In this document: positions 1 to 10,300 of the stretch, in pieces
Layout of the letters: each line of letters starts with the position of its first letter
Numbering within the stretch: position 1 is the stretch's first letter
Assembly: GCA_029555205.1 (NCBI GenBank)
Contig: JAKPTB010000031.1
Coordinates: forward strand, 1-55,437
Direction of reading: 5' to 3'
From: Bacillota bacterium
GTDB lineage: Bacteria > Bacillota > Desulfotomaculia > Desulfotomaculales > Pelotomaculaceae
Length of the DNA stretch: 55,437 nucleotides
Translations under genes and position numbers: made by a program
The notes under the pieces: generated by a model
Seen by the model: the letters and a program-made list of their open reading frames with translations, nothing else
Databases searched by the model: none
Told to the model about the DNA's origin: nothing

Positions 1-892
1 CGGCGAAGCCGGTAAAAGCCACGCCCCGGTTGTATGACTTCCGGGGCAGCTCTAGATCCAGCACCCGTTCCATGGCCAGGATGCTGGCCACCAGGTTGGA
101 CAGCACCAGCAGGCCGGTGAGCACCGATACAAACACTACCCCCGGATCAAAAGTAGGGGTGCCCCAGGCAAACAATTCAGGCAGCGTGATGAGCGCATCC
201 GACCTGATCAACTCCCCGGAGGGGACTCCCACCAGCACGGCGATGACCCATCCCGCCGCAATGCCGATCAGGATGGCGATGCTTTGCAGAAACCCCCTGG
301 CTTTGAGGTTGATAACCACGACTATGGCCACCACAAGCAAAGATACCAGGGCCGATTTCAGGTCTATGCTCCCCCCGCCGGCGTTGAGCCCGAGCATCCC
401 CCTCACAAAGGTTCCGCTTAACTGCAGGCCCAGCAATACAAGCACTGAGCCGGTTACAGCGGGCGTAAAGAGTTTCAAGGCCTTGCCGATGAGTCCTGTC
501 AGGCCCACTACCACCAGGATAAGCCCGGCTGCCATCACGCCGAACTCCAGGTCGGTGCGCAGCAGGCTCAGGGGCTTGCCCAGGCCCGGAGCCATAGCCG
601 CCAGGGTAATAAAAACAGCCCACCACATGCCGGCCGGGCCTTCGATAATAGGCAGGCGGTGGCCGAAGCAGACCTGCAGCAGCGTCGCCAGCGCCTGAAA
701 AAAGAAAGTGCGCTGGGCCAGGCTGGCGATGCCGGCCTGGTCGAGCCCCAGGGCGCTTCCCACTACAATCGGCAGTACCGCCGTGTTGGCCACGGTAAAA
801 CCAAGCCACTGTACCGCATATGTGAGTGTGCGGTTTGCAGGCGGACGGTCCTCCAGGTTATATAATAACTTATTGTCTTCATGCAAAATCAT
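1..892 (-). CDS. NCS2-family xanthine/uracil permease, 3' end outside window
   Basis: This is a polytopic membrane protein of the nucleobase:cation symporter-2 family, which imports xanthine, uracil or related bases with a cation. About 297 residues are visible, read leftwards without a stop, and the C-terminal part lies beyond the edge. The start at 892 is an ATG preceded by GGAG five bases upstream. The N-terminus reads MILHEDNKLLYNLEDRPP, and then the first helix contains QWLGFTVANTAVLP. A conserved-looking IEGPAGMWWAVF segment and several hydrophobic helices follow. Family membership is recognised from these patterns; substrate is inferred. A xanthine-dehydrogenase-type enzyme (34.7-38.4 kb) and purC occur in the same window, so purine use is plausible, but they are far away. 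Confidence 0.85.
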   Translation of the reverse strand, partial: MILHEDNKLLYNLEDRPPANRTLTYAVQWLGFTVANTAVLPIVVGSALGLDQAGIASLAQRTFFFQALATLLQVCFGHRLPIIEGPAGMWWAVFITLAAMAPGLGKPLSLLRTDLEFGVMAAGLILVVVGLTGLIGKALKLFTPAVTGSVLVLLGLQLSGTFVRGMLGLNAGGGSIDLKSALVSLLVVAIVVVINLKARGFLQSIAILIGIAAGWVIAVLVGVPSGELIRSDALITLPELFAWGTPTFDPGVVFVSVLTGLLVLSNLVASILAMERVLDLELPRKSYNRGVAFTGFA

Positions 893-947
893 ATTGCTCC
901 AATCTGAATGAATCCTTACAGACGTGTATCATTTAATAATTCCTAGC

Positions 948-1418
948 TCACTTCTTCTCTTCATCTTCTTTGTAGATTGTGGGACCTCCGGCAGCTTTGC
1001 TCTTCTGGCCTGATGTTTTACCGGGTCCTGGTGATTCAGGCAAACTATGCTTGTCAAAAGCCATCCCGGATAATCGTATAAAAGTTTCCTTATCAATACA
1101 ATATCGATTGCGCAGTTCTGCTATTCTGTGCGCAGCATCTCCCAGGGTCGGAGCCGCCAGCACATATTCCTCGAAACTTGGCTTTTCCAGTTTGGGTTGG
1201 GGAGGAGAGGGATCGTCAGTATTTCCAACTAGATAATCAATACTTGTTTCATATAAATTGGCAAGGGTTTTGAGCGTATCAATGTCCGGCTCACTTACCC
1301 CTTTTTCATAACCGGATAATGTTTTATTATTTATATTTGTCAGAGCTCTAACCTGAACCTGGGTTAAATTCTTTGCTTCCCGCGCCTTTTTTAGACGCAC
1401 TCCCACCAGCATATTCAT
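948..1418 (-). CDS. XRE-family transcriptional regulator
   Basis: A 156-residue DNA-binding protein with an N-terminal helix-turn-helix of the Cro/CI type at about residues 6-60: RLKKAREAKNLTQVQV, then NNKTLSGYEKGVSEPD and LANLYETSIDYLVG. The C-terminal half (KLEKPSFEEYVLAAPTLGD onward) is not a recognised ligand domain. The start at 1418 is chosen because GGTGG lies just upstream; an in-frame ATG at 1436 has no such site. It is divergent from the small gene at 1569, with about 150 bases between them. That gap contains a good sigma-A promoter for the rightward gene and a TTCTAAGAA palindrome inside the promoter spacer, so local repression by this protein is an attractive inference. Confidence 0.85.
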   Translation of the reverse strand: MNMLVGVRLKKAREAKNLTQVQVRALTNINNKTLSGYEKGVSEPDIDTLKTLANLYETSIDYLVGNTDDPSPPQPKLEKPSFEEYVLAAPTLGDAAHRIAELRNRYCIDKETFIRLSGMAFDKHSLPESPGPGKTSGQKSKAAGGPTIYKEDEEKK

Positions 1419-1493
1419 TTTTTCACCACCGATCATATATTAACATTATTCGCAGATCCAATGAATTTATTCTTAAATTCATAGAAATTTGCC

Positions 1494-1522
1494 TTGACTT
1501 CCTGGTTTCTAAGAATTATTAT
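1494..1522 (+). promoter_or_regulatory. Sigma-A type promoter with palindrome in spacer
   Basis: TTGACT at 1494-1499 and TATTAT at 1517-1522 are separated by exactly 17 bases. It points at the small gene starting at 1569. A short palindrome, TTCTAAGAA (1507-1515), lies in the spacer and could be an operator for the divergent XRE regulator; that role is inference. Confidence 0.6.
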
Positions 1523-1568
1523 ATTAATTAATACTAAGGGAAATTAGAAAATGAGGTGGTAATATGAG

Positions 1569-1841
1569 ATGGTAAAGGATGTTTTAAATAATAATGATCT
1601 GTCATTAACATTCGAAGAGTTATGGAAACGTCTCCGGAGGGAAGCCGAAGGGGTAAAAATGGACGTTCTATATGAGGCCGGATGCCTGGAAATGATATGG
1701 TCATTCAGTGAGGAGCAAACAAAGCTGAGGGTAATTAAACTGCTCCGGCAATGCGGCGCCAAATACCAGGAAAGACACTCTTCCGTGCATTTCTGGGTTA
1801 GGTCGGATAAACACGGGCACATGAATTTTGTACCGGCTTAA
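1569..1841 (+). CDS. Small hypothetical protein, 90 residues
   Basis: I do not recognise this family. The gene is well supported as real: it has a consensus-like promoter upstream, GAGGTGG about 9 bases before the ATG, and is divergent from a regulator gene. The protein is mixed charged and hydrophobic (MVKDVLNNNDLSLTFEELWK at the start), and contains one Cys pair-like arrangement, C37 and C61, without a metal motif. There is no signal peptide or membrane helix. The ATG at 1564 in another frame stops after three codons, so 1569 is the usable start. A role together with the XRE protein, for example as its effector or a toxin/antitoxin-like pair, is possible but unsupported by sequence motifs. 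Confidence 0.55.
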   Translation: MVKDVLNNNDLSLTFEELWKRLRREAEGVKMDVLYEAGCLEMIWSFSEEQTKLRVIKLLRQCGAKYQERHSSVHFWVRSDKHGHMNFVPA

Positions 1842-1965
1842 AAAAGGCTGCTCAATCTTCCTGGTATTGGTTGTAAGATAGTTGCCTGCCATTGGTCTCT
1901 GTTCCATTGGTTGGTTGTATTTATTAGGGGAGTAATCGCCCGCCTGAGGTCCCAATAACCAAAAT

Positions 1966-3372
1966 GTGTGCTATAATCAGCCTATGATTACATACTCCCA
2001 TTACCTGAGCATTTTGGGAATTATCTTTTTAGTGAGCCTGGCCGGCTTTTACTCATCACGTTTTATCCATACCGCAGGCGACTTTTTTATGGGCGGCCGG
2101 CAAATTGGGGCATCCCTTGTAGGGGGGTTCCTGGTCGGAGCTTTCGTAGGCGGAACTTCAACTGTCGGCACAGCTCAGATGGCCTATCAGTACGGTATCA
2201 GCGCCATATGGTTTACCGTCGGGGGGGGGCTGGCATGTCTTGTTCTGGGACTCTTCCTGGTGGAACCCCTCCGGAAGGGCAAGGTGGATACAGCTCCCCA
2301 GTTTCTGGCCCGCACCTATGGCGAGTCCGTACGTCCCTGGGTTGCCGTTTATACTTCCGTAGGGATGTTTATTCAAGTGGGCACCCAGGGACTGGCGGCA
2401 ATACCACTCCTAACCAGTCTTTTTCCTGTTTCAGCACAGCTTGCGGCTGTGTTGTTTACCCTGGCGCTGCTTACCTGCGTTATCTTCGGCGGGTTTTGGG
2501 GCGCCAGTTTGGTGGGATTAATCAAACTTGTGCTAATTTATGCGGTCCTGTTTATTGCCGGACTGACCGGCTATCACCTTTTAGGCGGGTTTCAAGGAGC
2601 GCACTGGGCGTTCCCTGAAGGATCCTGGCTTTCCCTGTTTCCCCAGGGCAAAGGGAAGGTACTCACCTCGGTCTTTTCCGTAGTGGTGGGTTTCATCTCG
2701 ACCCAGACCTACCTTCAACCGGTTTTCGCGGCAAAAAACAACCGTTCAGCCAGGCTAGGTGTTTTTCTGGCCGCCTTCTTAATTCCCCTTGCCGGCCTGA
2801 CCGCGACGGTAATTGGCCTGTATATGCGTGCTTCGCATCCGGGAATTGAACCGGGCAGAGCCCTGCCTCTTTTTCTCGTCAGCTATTTGAATCCCTGGTT
2901 GGGAGGAGCCGCTCTCGGGACCTTGCTTGTATCCTTGTTTTTGTCCGGTGCTGCCCTTTCCCTCGGCATCAGCACCGTCCTGACCCAAGATCTTTACAAC
3001 CGGTTTCAGCCCAACGCACCGGACATGAAAATACTGCTGTCGTCCCGTTTAATGGTGCTTGCCGTTGGCACTGGGAGCCTCTTATTTGTGCTGTTAAACT
3101 TAAAAACTCTGATCTTAGAGTTGGCCTTCCTGTCAATGGCCTTACGCGGAGTTACTGTCTTTGCCCCTCTCGTTGGCGCTGTTTTTGCGTCAGGCTGGAT
3201 TAAGCCCGAGGCAGGGGTCAGGGCAGTTGTTTTTGCGCCGCTCCTGGCCATGTTGTGGTTTTTTTTCCTGCCTGAAGCGAGCGATCCGGTTTTTGTCGGG
3301 ATGGGCCTGTCCACAGTGATTCTGGCCTGCGGGTTTGATAAAAAGAGAAACGCAGGTCCTGGCAGGAGCTAA
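1966..3372 (+). CDS. Sodium:solute symporter family (SSS) transporter
   Basis: A 468-residue integral membrane protein that couples uptake of an unknown solute to the sodium gradient. The family pattern GGFLVGAFVGGTSTVGTAQM near residue 50 and about 12-13 hydrophobic stretches support the call. Length is typical of smaller SSS members. The longest frame begins with GTG at 1966, but an ATG at 1984 is more likely. Neither start has a Shine-Dalgarno site; instead TATAAT lies at 1972-1977, which would place the transcript start at or next to the ATG. A leaderless message is therefore possible. No partner gene is adjacent, so the substrate cannot be guessed. Confidence 0.85.
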   Translation: MCYNQPMITYSHYLSILGIIFLVSLAGFYSSRFIHTAGDFFMGGRQIGASLVGGFLVGAFVGGTSTVGTAQMAYQYGISAIWFTVGGGLACLVLGLFLVEPLRKGKVDTAPQFLARTYGESVRPWVAVYTSVGMFIQVGTQGLAAIPLLTSLFPVSAQLAAVLFTLALLTCVIFGGFWGASLVGLIKLVLIYAVLFIAGLTGYHLLGGFQGAHWAFPEGSWLSLFPQGKGKVLTSVFSVVVGFISTQTYLQPVFAAKNNRSARLGVFLAAFLIPLAGLTATVIGLYMRASHPGIEPGRALPLFLVSYLNPWLGGAALGTLLVSLFLSGAALSLGISTVLTQDLYNRFQPNAPDMKILLSSRLMVLAVGTGSLLFVLLNLKTLILELAFLSMALRGVTVFAPLVGAVFASGWIKPEAGVRAVVFAPLLAMLWFFFLPEASDPVFVGMGLSTVILACGFDKKRNAGPGRS

Positions 3373-3476
3373 GTGAAGGTCAAGGAACTATGGAAGATTT
3401 GGGACTTCCCCCCTTTATCGTATTTAATATATGTTAATTGTAGACCTATTGTAGCCAAAAAAAATAAGACATCCAA

Positions 3477-3530
3477 GCCGCTGGCGTGGCACCAGCAGAA
3501 GGATGAAAATGTCTATTTTCAGGGAATTCA
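3477..3530. repeat. Dispersed intergenic repeat, copy A
   Basis: A ~54-base unit (GCCGCTGGCGTGGCACCAGC, then AGAAGGATGAAAATGTCTAT, TTTCAGG) that recurs with small changes at 7229-7333 (two tandem units) and 46925-46976. It begins with a GCCGC...GGC imperfect palindrome. It lies between convergent genes. No coding role is visible. Confidence 0.8.
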
Positions 3531-3548
3531 TCGTTTATAACAAACAGG

Positions 3549-6311
3549 CTATATTGATTGCTCTTTTCCAGTTATGTTTTTGAACCTGACATGGAAGGTC
3601 GTCCCTCCGGGGCCGGTATCCACCTCGATCCTGGCGTTGTGCCTGGCTGCTATGCTGTAGCAAACAGCCAAACCAAGGCCGGTACCGTACTCTTTAGTGG
3701 TAAAAAACGGCGTGCCCAGTTTATCCAGCATTTCAGAACCGATCCCCCTGCCCTCATCCTGCACTGAAAGAACAACTTCACCTTTTTCCATGTAAGTGCT
3801 GATAGTGAGCTTTTTACGGACGGGCATTGCCTCCAGCCCGTTGCGAACCAGGTTCAGGATAAGCTGGCGTATTTCTTTTTCATCAAGCAGCAATTCCTGC
3901 ACTTCTCCCAGATTAAAAACTACATGCTTGTCGAAAACCATAGCGTCAGCAGTAATCAGGGGTGAAAGGGTCTTCACAATATCATTGAGATCCCGGCGCT
4001 CCAGATTAACCATTTTATCTTTGGCCAGCGAGAGAAACTCGCTAATTATACAATTTGCCCGGTCCAGTTCTTCGATCATCAGTTTGAAATAGTCGATGTA
4101 CTGGGCGCAGTCTGTTTTACCGCACAGCATTTGTAGAAAACCGCGCACCGTGGTCATGGGATTTCTGATCTCGTGTCCGATGCCGGCCGCCATTTCCCCA
4201 ATAAGGTGCAGCCGCTCAAGACGGGCAATATCCTTTTCCAACTGCCTGCGCTCGGTTATGTCGTTTACAGTGCTCAATATACACTGCTCCCCGCCGATAT
4301 TGATTATTTCTGCTGAAAAAAGTCCGGTGCGGATTTCACCGCGACTTGTGTAAAAAATGGTTTCGAGGTTTTGTACTCTGCCGTGCCGGGTGATAAGGCT
4401 TTTTATTTTTTTGTATTGATTGATATCTGCCCAGATATTCAACTCTTTTGCTGTGCGGCCAATTACTTCTTCACGACGGTAGCAGAGGACCCGTAAAAAA
4501 GTGTCGTTGATGTCTATGTACCTGCCGTCTTTCAGAGTGTTGATGGCCATGGGGCCGGGGCCTGACCTGAAGGCCTTTGAGAACCTTTCCTCCGACATGC
4601 GGAGATCTCTTTCAGCCCGCTTGCGCTCGGTAATGTCCCGAAAAAAGCAGAATAGCCTGCCGCCTCCCCTGGGAAGATACTTCACGCTGGCATCAAGTTC
4701 GATAATGCTGCCGTCCCTGCACCTGTGCCTGGTCTCGAAACGGTCTCCACCCTCATTAATCATCACCTGGATGCGCTTGATTACTTCCATTTTCGTATGT
4801 GCCGCGTCTATTTCCCATACGCTCATACTGGCAAGTTCTTCCCGGCTGTACCCTGTCATATGGCAGTATGCTTCATTTACATCCAGAAATTTTCCATTGA
4901 TGTCAACTAGCCAGAATCCCTCCATGGCATTATGCAATATGGTCCGGTACTGTTCTTCACTTTCACGCAAGGCCTCTTCGTGGATCCTGCGCTCTGAAAT
5001 ATCGCGGATAGACTCTATAGCTCCAATACGATTGCGACGGCTGTCGTAAAGCGGGGAGGCCGTACCCCACAAAACAGCGCCTTTGCCCCCAAATACTGAA
5101 GGTGTGTAGTTTTCCGCGAAAAGGGTGTCCCCATTTCTCCCAACGTTTTTATAATTATTTTTTTCAAAAACATTTTGATCATCTATATCTACCAGATCAA
5201 TCAGCAGGGGCCGCGCTTTTCCATAAAAAGCAGCAGCATAATCTCTCTTTCCGATCATGTCTTTCTTTTTGACACCGGTCATTTCCTCAATAGCCCTATT
5301 CCAGGCGATGACTTTCTTGTCCTGGTCAATGACAAGGGTCGCGTCGGGTAAAAACTCGATAATATCCATAAGCCGCTGGTGGGCTGCGCGCATCTTTTCC
5401 TCGTATTGTTTACGATCGGTTATTTCAATGTTCATGGAAAGTACCATCAAGGTGCAATCAACATCGTAATAAGGGTATTCATAACCTTCGAAGGTGTGCC
5501 TGTCAGAATAGGTCCACTCCCATTTCTGAGGAGTACCGGTCTCAAAAACACGGCAGACAGGGCAATTACCGCATGGCCCACTGCAATCATAAAATATTTC
5601 ATAGCAGAATTTGCCGTCCGGGTCCCCGAGCTTTTCCCGGAAGGAGCGGTTGGCATACTTAATCGAGTAGTCGCTCGCCTGGAGATAGACAATTGCCGGA
5701 AGTTCATCCAACAGTGAGAACAGCCTTTTCCGTTCCGTTTCCAGCTTTAGCTCTATCTGCCTGCGCCCGGTGGTTTCCAGGCGCAACCGGGTAAGGGCGT
5801 CTTCAAGTTGGCTAGCTACTGCTTTTAACGAATTTTCCAGGTCACAGATTTGCTCTCTTAATTCTCTCTCCACCAGCTTCTGCTCCGTGATATCACGCAG
5901 AATACTGCAAAGCTTAATGCTCTTGCCTGTTTTTATAAGAAAGGAGGATTGCTGAATTTGCCTGACGTTTCCATCCAGGTGACAAATGGAAATATCGATA
6001 AGGTGGTTTTTCGACCGGGTCTTTCCGCTTTTTAATAATTCTTCTTTGGCTGCCAGCAGCTTATTAAACATATTAAGCACTCTTTCACTGCCGAGCATAA
6101 ATTTTTGAAAAATATCGAAGCATTGTTTCCCAATGACCCAGGAACGCTTAATTCCGCAAATTCTCTCCATGCTCTTATTCCACTCAACAATAATTCCCCG
6201 GTCATCCGTTAAAACAATACCGTCGAAAGACTGCTCGAACAGGTCCTGGAACATCCGCGTGTCATTAAATGTATTGATGGATTCAATTTCTTTATTACAC
6301 TTTTTATCCAA
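3549..6311 (-). CDS. Multi-PAS sensor histidine kinase
   Basis: A 920-residue kinase without membrane helices, hence probably a cytoplasmic sensor that phosphorylates an unlinked response regulator. Five PAS-type modules are visible at about 20-145, 195-300, 310-440, 450-565 and 570-690, several ending with the RDITER linker. A coiled-coil stretch lies at 145-195. The HisKA phosphoacceptor is H713 in GIGHEIRNP; the ATP-binding lobe shows NLVRNGLEAM, DEGRGIG and GTGLGLAVCYS. The second PAS carries a dense cysteine group (C236, C243, C247, C250, C253) that could bind metal or an iron-sulfur centre, which is inference. The architecture resembles sporulation/redox sensor kinases of anaerobic Firmicutes. 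Start is TTG at 6311 with GGGG-rich sequence just upstream. No response regulator gene is adjacent. Confidence 0.92.
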   Translation of the reverse strand: MDKKCNKEIESINTFNDTRMFQDLFEQSFDGIVLTDDRGIIVEWNKSMERICGIKRSWVIGKQCFDIFQKFMLGSERVLNMFNKLLAAKEELLKSGKTRSKNHLIDISICHLDGNVRQIQQSSFLIKTGKSIKLCSILRDITEQKLVERELREQICDLENSLKAVASQLEDALTRLRLETTGRRQIELKLETERKRLFSLLDELPAIVYLQASDYSIKYANRSFREKLGDPDGKFCYEIFYDCSGPCGNCPVCRVFETGTPQKWEWTYSDRHTFEGYEYPYYDVDCTLMVLSMNIEITDRKQYEEKMRAAHQRLMDIIEFLPDATLVIDQDKKVIAWNRAIEEMTGVKKKDMIGKRDYAAAFYGKARPLLIDLVDIDDQNVFEKNNYKNVGRNGDTLFAENYTPSVFGGKGAVLWGTASPLYDSRRNRIGAIESIRDISERRIHEEALRESEEQYRTILHNAMEGFWLVDINGKFLDVNEAYCHMTGYSREELASMSVWEIDAAHTKMEVIKRIQVMINEGGDRFETRHRCRDGSIIELDASVKYLPRGGGRLFCFFRDITERKRAERDLRMSEERFSKAFRSGPGPMAINTLKDGRYIDINDTFLRVLCYRREEVIGRTAKELNIWADINQYKKIKSLITRHGRVQNLETIFYTSRGEIRTGLFSAEIINIGGEQCILSTVNDITERRQLEKDIARLERLHLIGEMAAGIGHEIRNPMTTVRGFLQMLCGKTDCAQYIDYFKLMIEELDRANCIISEFLSLAKDKMVNLERRDLNDIVKTLSPLITADAMVFDKHVVFNLGEVQELLLDEKEIRQLILNLVRNGLEAMPVRKKLTISTYMEKGEVVLSVQDEGRGIGSEMLDKLGTPFFTTKEYGTGLGLAVCYSIAARHNARIEVDTGPGGTTFHVRFKNITGKEQSI

Positions 6312-6532
6312 TTCCCCTTTTCCCCCTACGTAAAAAGCATGAAGGAATTACTTGGACACTGTCCGGCAAGATACCTTTGGAAATCATGTCGATCATTGAC
6401 ATTTATTAAATTTTTTCGGGTTGCTCTCTCAGCATTTCCCTATTCCCCCGGCGGGTAAGCCGTCTATAGCTTGACTAAATAAAATGATGGTGGATGGGAG
6501 TTCCATTTACAGAAATTATTCACACACCCACC

Positions 6533-6934
6533 TCACGCTTTTTGTTCTATTTCCGTAACACATTCGGTTTTGATTTTTTCAACCAGAAACTGCAGGGCAT
6601 CTATAACATGGGGCCTGATATCGCCGCCTACCAGTACATACATGATGTCATCCCCAACCTCAAGTTGCCCTTCATTAAGCCAGACCTTTACGTAGAATAT
6701 TCCATCCATCTTATAAGTTTCTGCAATGGCTTCATCAACTTTAACTGCGTCATAATAGAATTCCATTCCTTTAACCAGCGAACCATCATCAAGTCCTTGA
6801 CGAACCTTTGCTTTTGGTGTTTGCCGTACAACACCATTATGAACTAAAAACATCCCTACCTTTGAAGCAACAGGATCTGCCTTTGCTTCCTTAAGCCATT
6901 CATCGATGGACGGCGGTGTTTTTTTATTAATCAT
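6533..6934 (-). CDS. moaE: MoaE-like molybdopterin synthase large-subunit homologue
   Basis: A 133-residue soluble protein resembling the MoaE-type proteins of Clostridia (PPSIDEWLKEAKADPVASKV, FLVHNGVVRQTPKAKVRQG). MoaE transfers sulfur from MoaD thiocarboxylate to precursor Z to make molybdopterin. The pattern HNGVVR, followed by a Lys/Arg-rich strand and the late K-V-W, fits the family as I know it. The start at 6934 is chosen over an in-frame ATG at 7003 because AGGAG lies 11 bases upstream and homology-like sequence begins there. No other cofactor genes flank it. A molybdenum hydroxylase is encoded at 34.7-38.4 kb in the same window, which would need this cofactor. Confidence 0.7.
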   Translation of the reverse strand: MINKKTPPSIDEWLKEAKADPVASKVGMFLVHNGVVRQTPKAKVRQGLDDGSLVKGMEFYYDAVKVDEAIAETYKMDGIFYVKVWLNEGQLEVGDDIMYVLVGGDIRPHVIDALQFLVEKIKTECVTEIEQKA

Positions 6935-7373
6935 AGACTGACACGCTCCTTTTTGATATTCTTCTTTAATATTCTTCTTTTTATATTCGTCACCGTTCGC
7001 CATTATCCCTTATAAACGGCGGCTGTTACGAAGCTATTTTTTAGCACATGTCTAACCCTGACATTGATACAAAATAATGGCAGTAACTTAGTAGAACATT
7101 TTTGCCCCTCTGAGGTACAAATCATCGCAGTACTGGTGTTTATTTATCCAATGCTAGTATATCCAGAATCAACAAGTATACAGCTATACGGCACCTTTCA
7201 TGCAAGGCATTCACCAGGTTTGCCATTCATGCCGCTGAGGCGGTACCAGCAGAGGATGAAAAATGTCTGTTTTCAGGATAATTCCCCATGCCGCTTGCGG
7301 CACAACGAAGGATGAAAATATCTATTTCCAGAGTAGCCAGTAACCAGGCAATAAAACCCCTATTATAGTAAGG
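6935..7373. other. Intergenic region between moaE-like gene and addA
   Basis: About 440 bases. It holds the upstream region of the MoaE-like gene and, at 7229-7333, two tandem copies of the dispersed repeat. I see no convincing gene or terminator in the rest. Confidence 0.6.
7229..7333. repeat. Dispersed intergenic repeat, copy B (two tandem units)
   Basis: First unit GCCGCTGAGGCGGTACCAGC then AGAGGATGAAAAATGTCTG; second unit CATGCCGCTTGCGGCACAAC then GAAGGATGAAAATATCTAT. Both match copy A (3477) and copy C (46925). The second unit begins with a perfect GCCGCttGCGGC palindrome. Confidence 0.8.
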
Positions 7374-10300
7374 TTATACTACAACCCACCTGTCTATATG
7401 CGTGAAATAAAGACCGGCTTCGTAAACCTTCTCCTCGGCTATCTCCTCCCAGAATCTACGGTACATTTCCACCTGGGGTCTGTAGTACTTTACCAGATTT
7501 GCGAGATTTTCTTCGTTTTCCACCGTATCAGTCTTGTAATCAACTATCACCCAGCCGCTATCCTCGAGGAAAACGAGGTCAATAACCCCGGAAACAATAG
7601 TATCCCCTTTAAAGTCCTGTTTTCCTTCTTCATCCTTCACTGAAAAAGGGACTTCCACAAACTGCTTTTTACTCCGCAGCATCCTTTGCCAGATAGATGA
7701 CTGCATAATTTTATTTATCAGCGTTAAGACCTGCTCCTTTTCCTCCGGCGCCCTGCCCTCCTCCGCTAAAACATTCTCAATAAAGAGCTCCAGGTTAACG
7801 GGCGCTTTCTTAACAGAGGATTCCAGTACCCTGTGGATCACCCTGCCCCAGGACTGCCCAAGGCCAGTACTTCTCCTTTCCGGACCTTGAGATCCCTCTT
7901 TAGACAGGGCGGTAACAGAAGTAACGCTGTAACCGGGGACATTAATGGAGCTCCCGGGACCGGGAAAGGCAGCTCTAGCCTCGACCAGGTCCTGGGCTGT
8001 AATTTCAGCACCGGCAGCGCCCGCCCTCTGCTGCGTTCCTGTGTGTACTTCTTCTAATTCGAGTACTCCAGCAAAATGCCCGCTAAAGGACTGCCAGGGG
8101 CTGGCCTCCGGTTTATCCGGGTAGACGCTGACTACCAAAAGGTTTCTCGCCCTGGTGGCAGCCACATAGAGCAGGCGTTTTTCCTCGGCTTCCAGGTACT
8201 GCTTTTCGGTACCTGCATACTTATCCCAGCCCAAAGGCTGACCGAGGATTTCACTGGTGTTTCCTTTTTTCTTCTCCACAACAAAATAACCAAGAGGGAC
8301 ACCAGCGGTCCTGTTGATATGTACAGCCGGCTCCCGGGTAACATTTTTGCCGGGGTTGGCCAGGAAAACAACCGGCGCTTCAAGCCCCTTAGCCTTATGC
8401 AGGTTCATCAGCCTGACGGCATCGTCATCCCAGGGCGCTATATTTATTTCTTCCTCCACCCCTGTCTCTACCAGGAGCGCAAGGTAATCGACCAGTGCAG
8501 CAAAAGATGTGAGCCCCTCACGTTCAGCGGCGGCAAGAAACTCCAGGCATTGTACCAGATGCCCGGCGCGGCTGCGCCCCAACTCCCCGGTTAGAGCAAA
8601 AGGCAGAACACCCAGTTCCCGGATGATATTCTCCAGAGCTGCACTGGCCGGAAGTTCCTGGACCCACTTCCGGAAGTTCTTCAACATGCCAAAAGCCCAC
8701 TGGAACATCTCCTGCACTTCATGATCAAGACCACCAGGGAGATCAGAATAAATGTTAAAATGCCCGCCGGCCTTTCTGAAAAGCCACAGCTGGTTGTCGC
8801 TAAACCCGAAAAGGCTTCCCCTCAGCACGGCAACCAGCCGTACCGGGTCATCCGGGTCCAAAAGCGCTTTAAGAACCTTCAGCAGTTCCGCTATTTCCGG
8901 AGAACCTGAAAACCCACCACTGCCTGCTATACGAGAAGGGATACCCTGCTCCTCTAAGGCCCTGGCGTAAACATCCATGTTTGACTTGTAACGCAGTAAA
9001 ATCATAAAGTCAGCAGGCCTTGGCCTTTCAGTTAAACCAGCATCGATCTCTTCAGCGGTCCTGTCCAGGGTGATCCCGCCGTCCACAGCCCAGCGGATCC
9101 AGCGGGCTATACGGCCGGCGTCGATTAAGGCGATCTTTTCCTGGGTATGCCGGAGAACCCTGGGAATATTGATTATCCTGACCCCTGCGGCAGACCCCTT
9201 CCCGTTTGCTCTCACTGGATCAAGGCTGCTGAAAGCAGCTTGAAAGGAAGTGGCATCAGAGGGCAGAAGCTCTTTAAAGATAGGGTTAACCCAGTCTGCA
9301 ATTGCCTGCACCGAGCGAAAATTTGACGTTAGCTGAAGAACCCTGCCCCCGCTCTCTTCAATCAGTTTTTTTACCTCGTTATAGGTGTCGATGTCTGCAC
9401 GGCGGAAGCGGTAGATGGACTGCTTCGGGTCCCCAACCACAAAGAGCGAGCCCGGCCGGGGAACAAGCCTGCGCCAGTTCTTTTCGCAGACATCCTGACC
9501 GGTGAGATAGAACATGATCTCAGCCTGGATGGGGTCGGTATCCTGGAATTCATCCACAAGAATATGGGTGTATCTTTCCTGAAAGTAGCGCCGCACCTCG
9601 GGATTATTTTTTAACATGGCTGCAGCTCTGATTAAAAGATCCTGGAAATTCAGTTTTAATTTCTCCAGGCGCTGTTTACCGTAAAGCTCAACAGCCGGCA
9701 GAACAAAATCAAGAACGAGCCTGTGCCTGTGCTCCCGCCAGGATTGCAGGACAGGGAGAATAAACCCATCCCGGAAGCTATCAAAGGCGTCCTTGATTTC
9801 CTTGGCTTCTTCCTTCGAGGGCCAGCGGTTATAGGTAGGCGCCCTCTTCCTGTCAAGGATCGTCAACAACCGTAGAAAAGTCAAATCATCTTCCAGATTA
9901 AATATCCTGCGCCACCACAGGGCCCTGCGCAAGAGCAACTGCAGCCCGTCCCAGCCTTTTTGCGGGACCCCGGCGGGGAGCAGTTTCTCAGCCCTATCTA
10001 AAAGTTTGTTTAACGCTTCCCTCGCAGGCTTCAAATCCGGAGCCGGCGAGTCCTTCCGCTCTATTTCCACATCGGGATAACCAGACAGTATTTTGTAAAT
10101 ATCTTTCAAATCCTCTGGTTTTACATCAATTTTGTTCAGGTCTGCCAGCACTTGCGGGTTTTCAGCAGGCACCCGGGTCAGATAATCCTCCCAGGCCTGC
10201 TCACACAGCAGGGCGTCCTCCAGATCTTCAATTTCCTTAAAGTCCGGGTCCAGGCCGGCTTCAATGGGCCGTTCCCTTAACAATGCCGCGCAAAATGAGT

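Noticed and set aside
177-809. 210-codon minus-strand frame at the left edge
   Set aside because: It is a shifted frame of the NCS2 permease, which is read in another minus-strand frame with good motifs and start.
3500-3525. Protease-site-like DENVYFQG reading in the repeat
   Set aside because: A coincidence of one reading frame in a non-coding repeat; other copies do not keep it.
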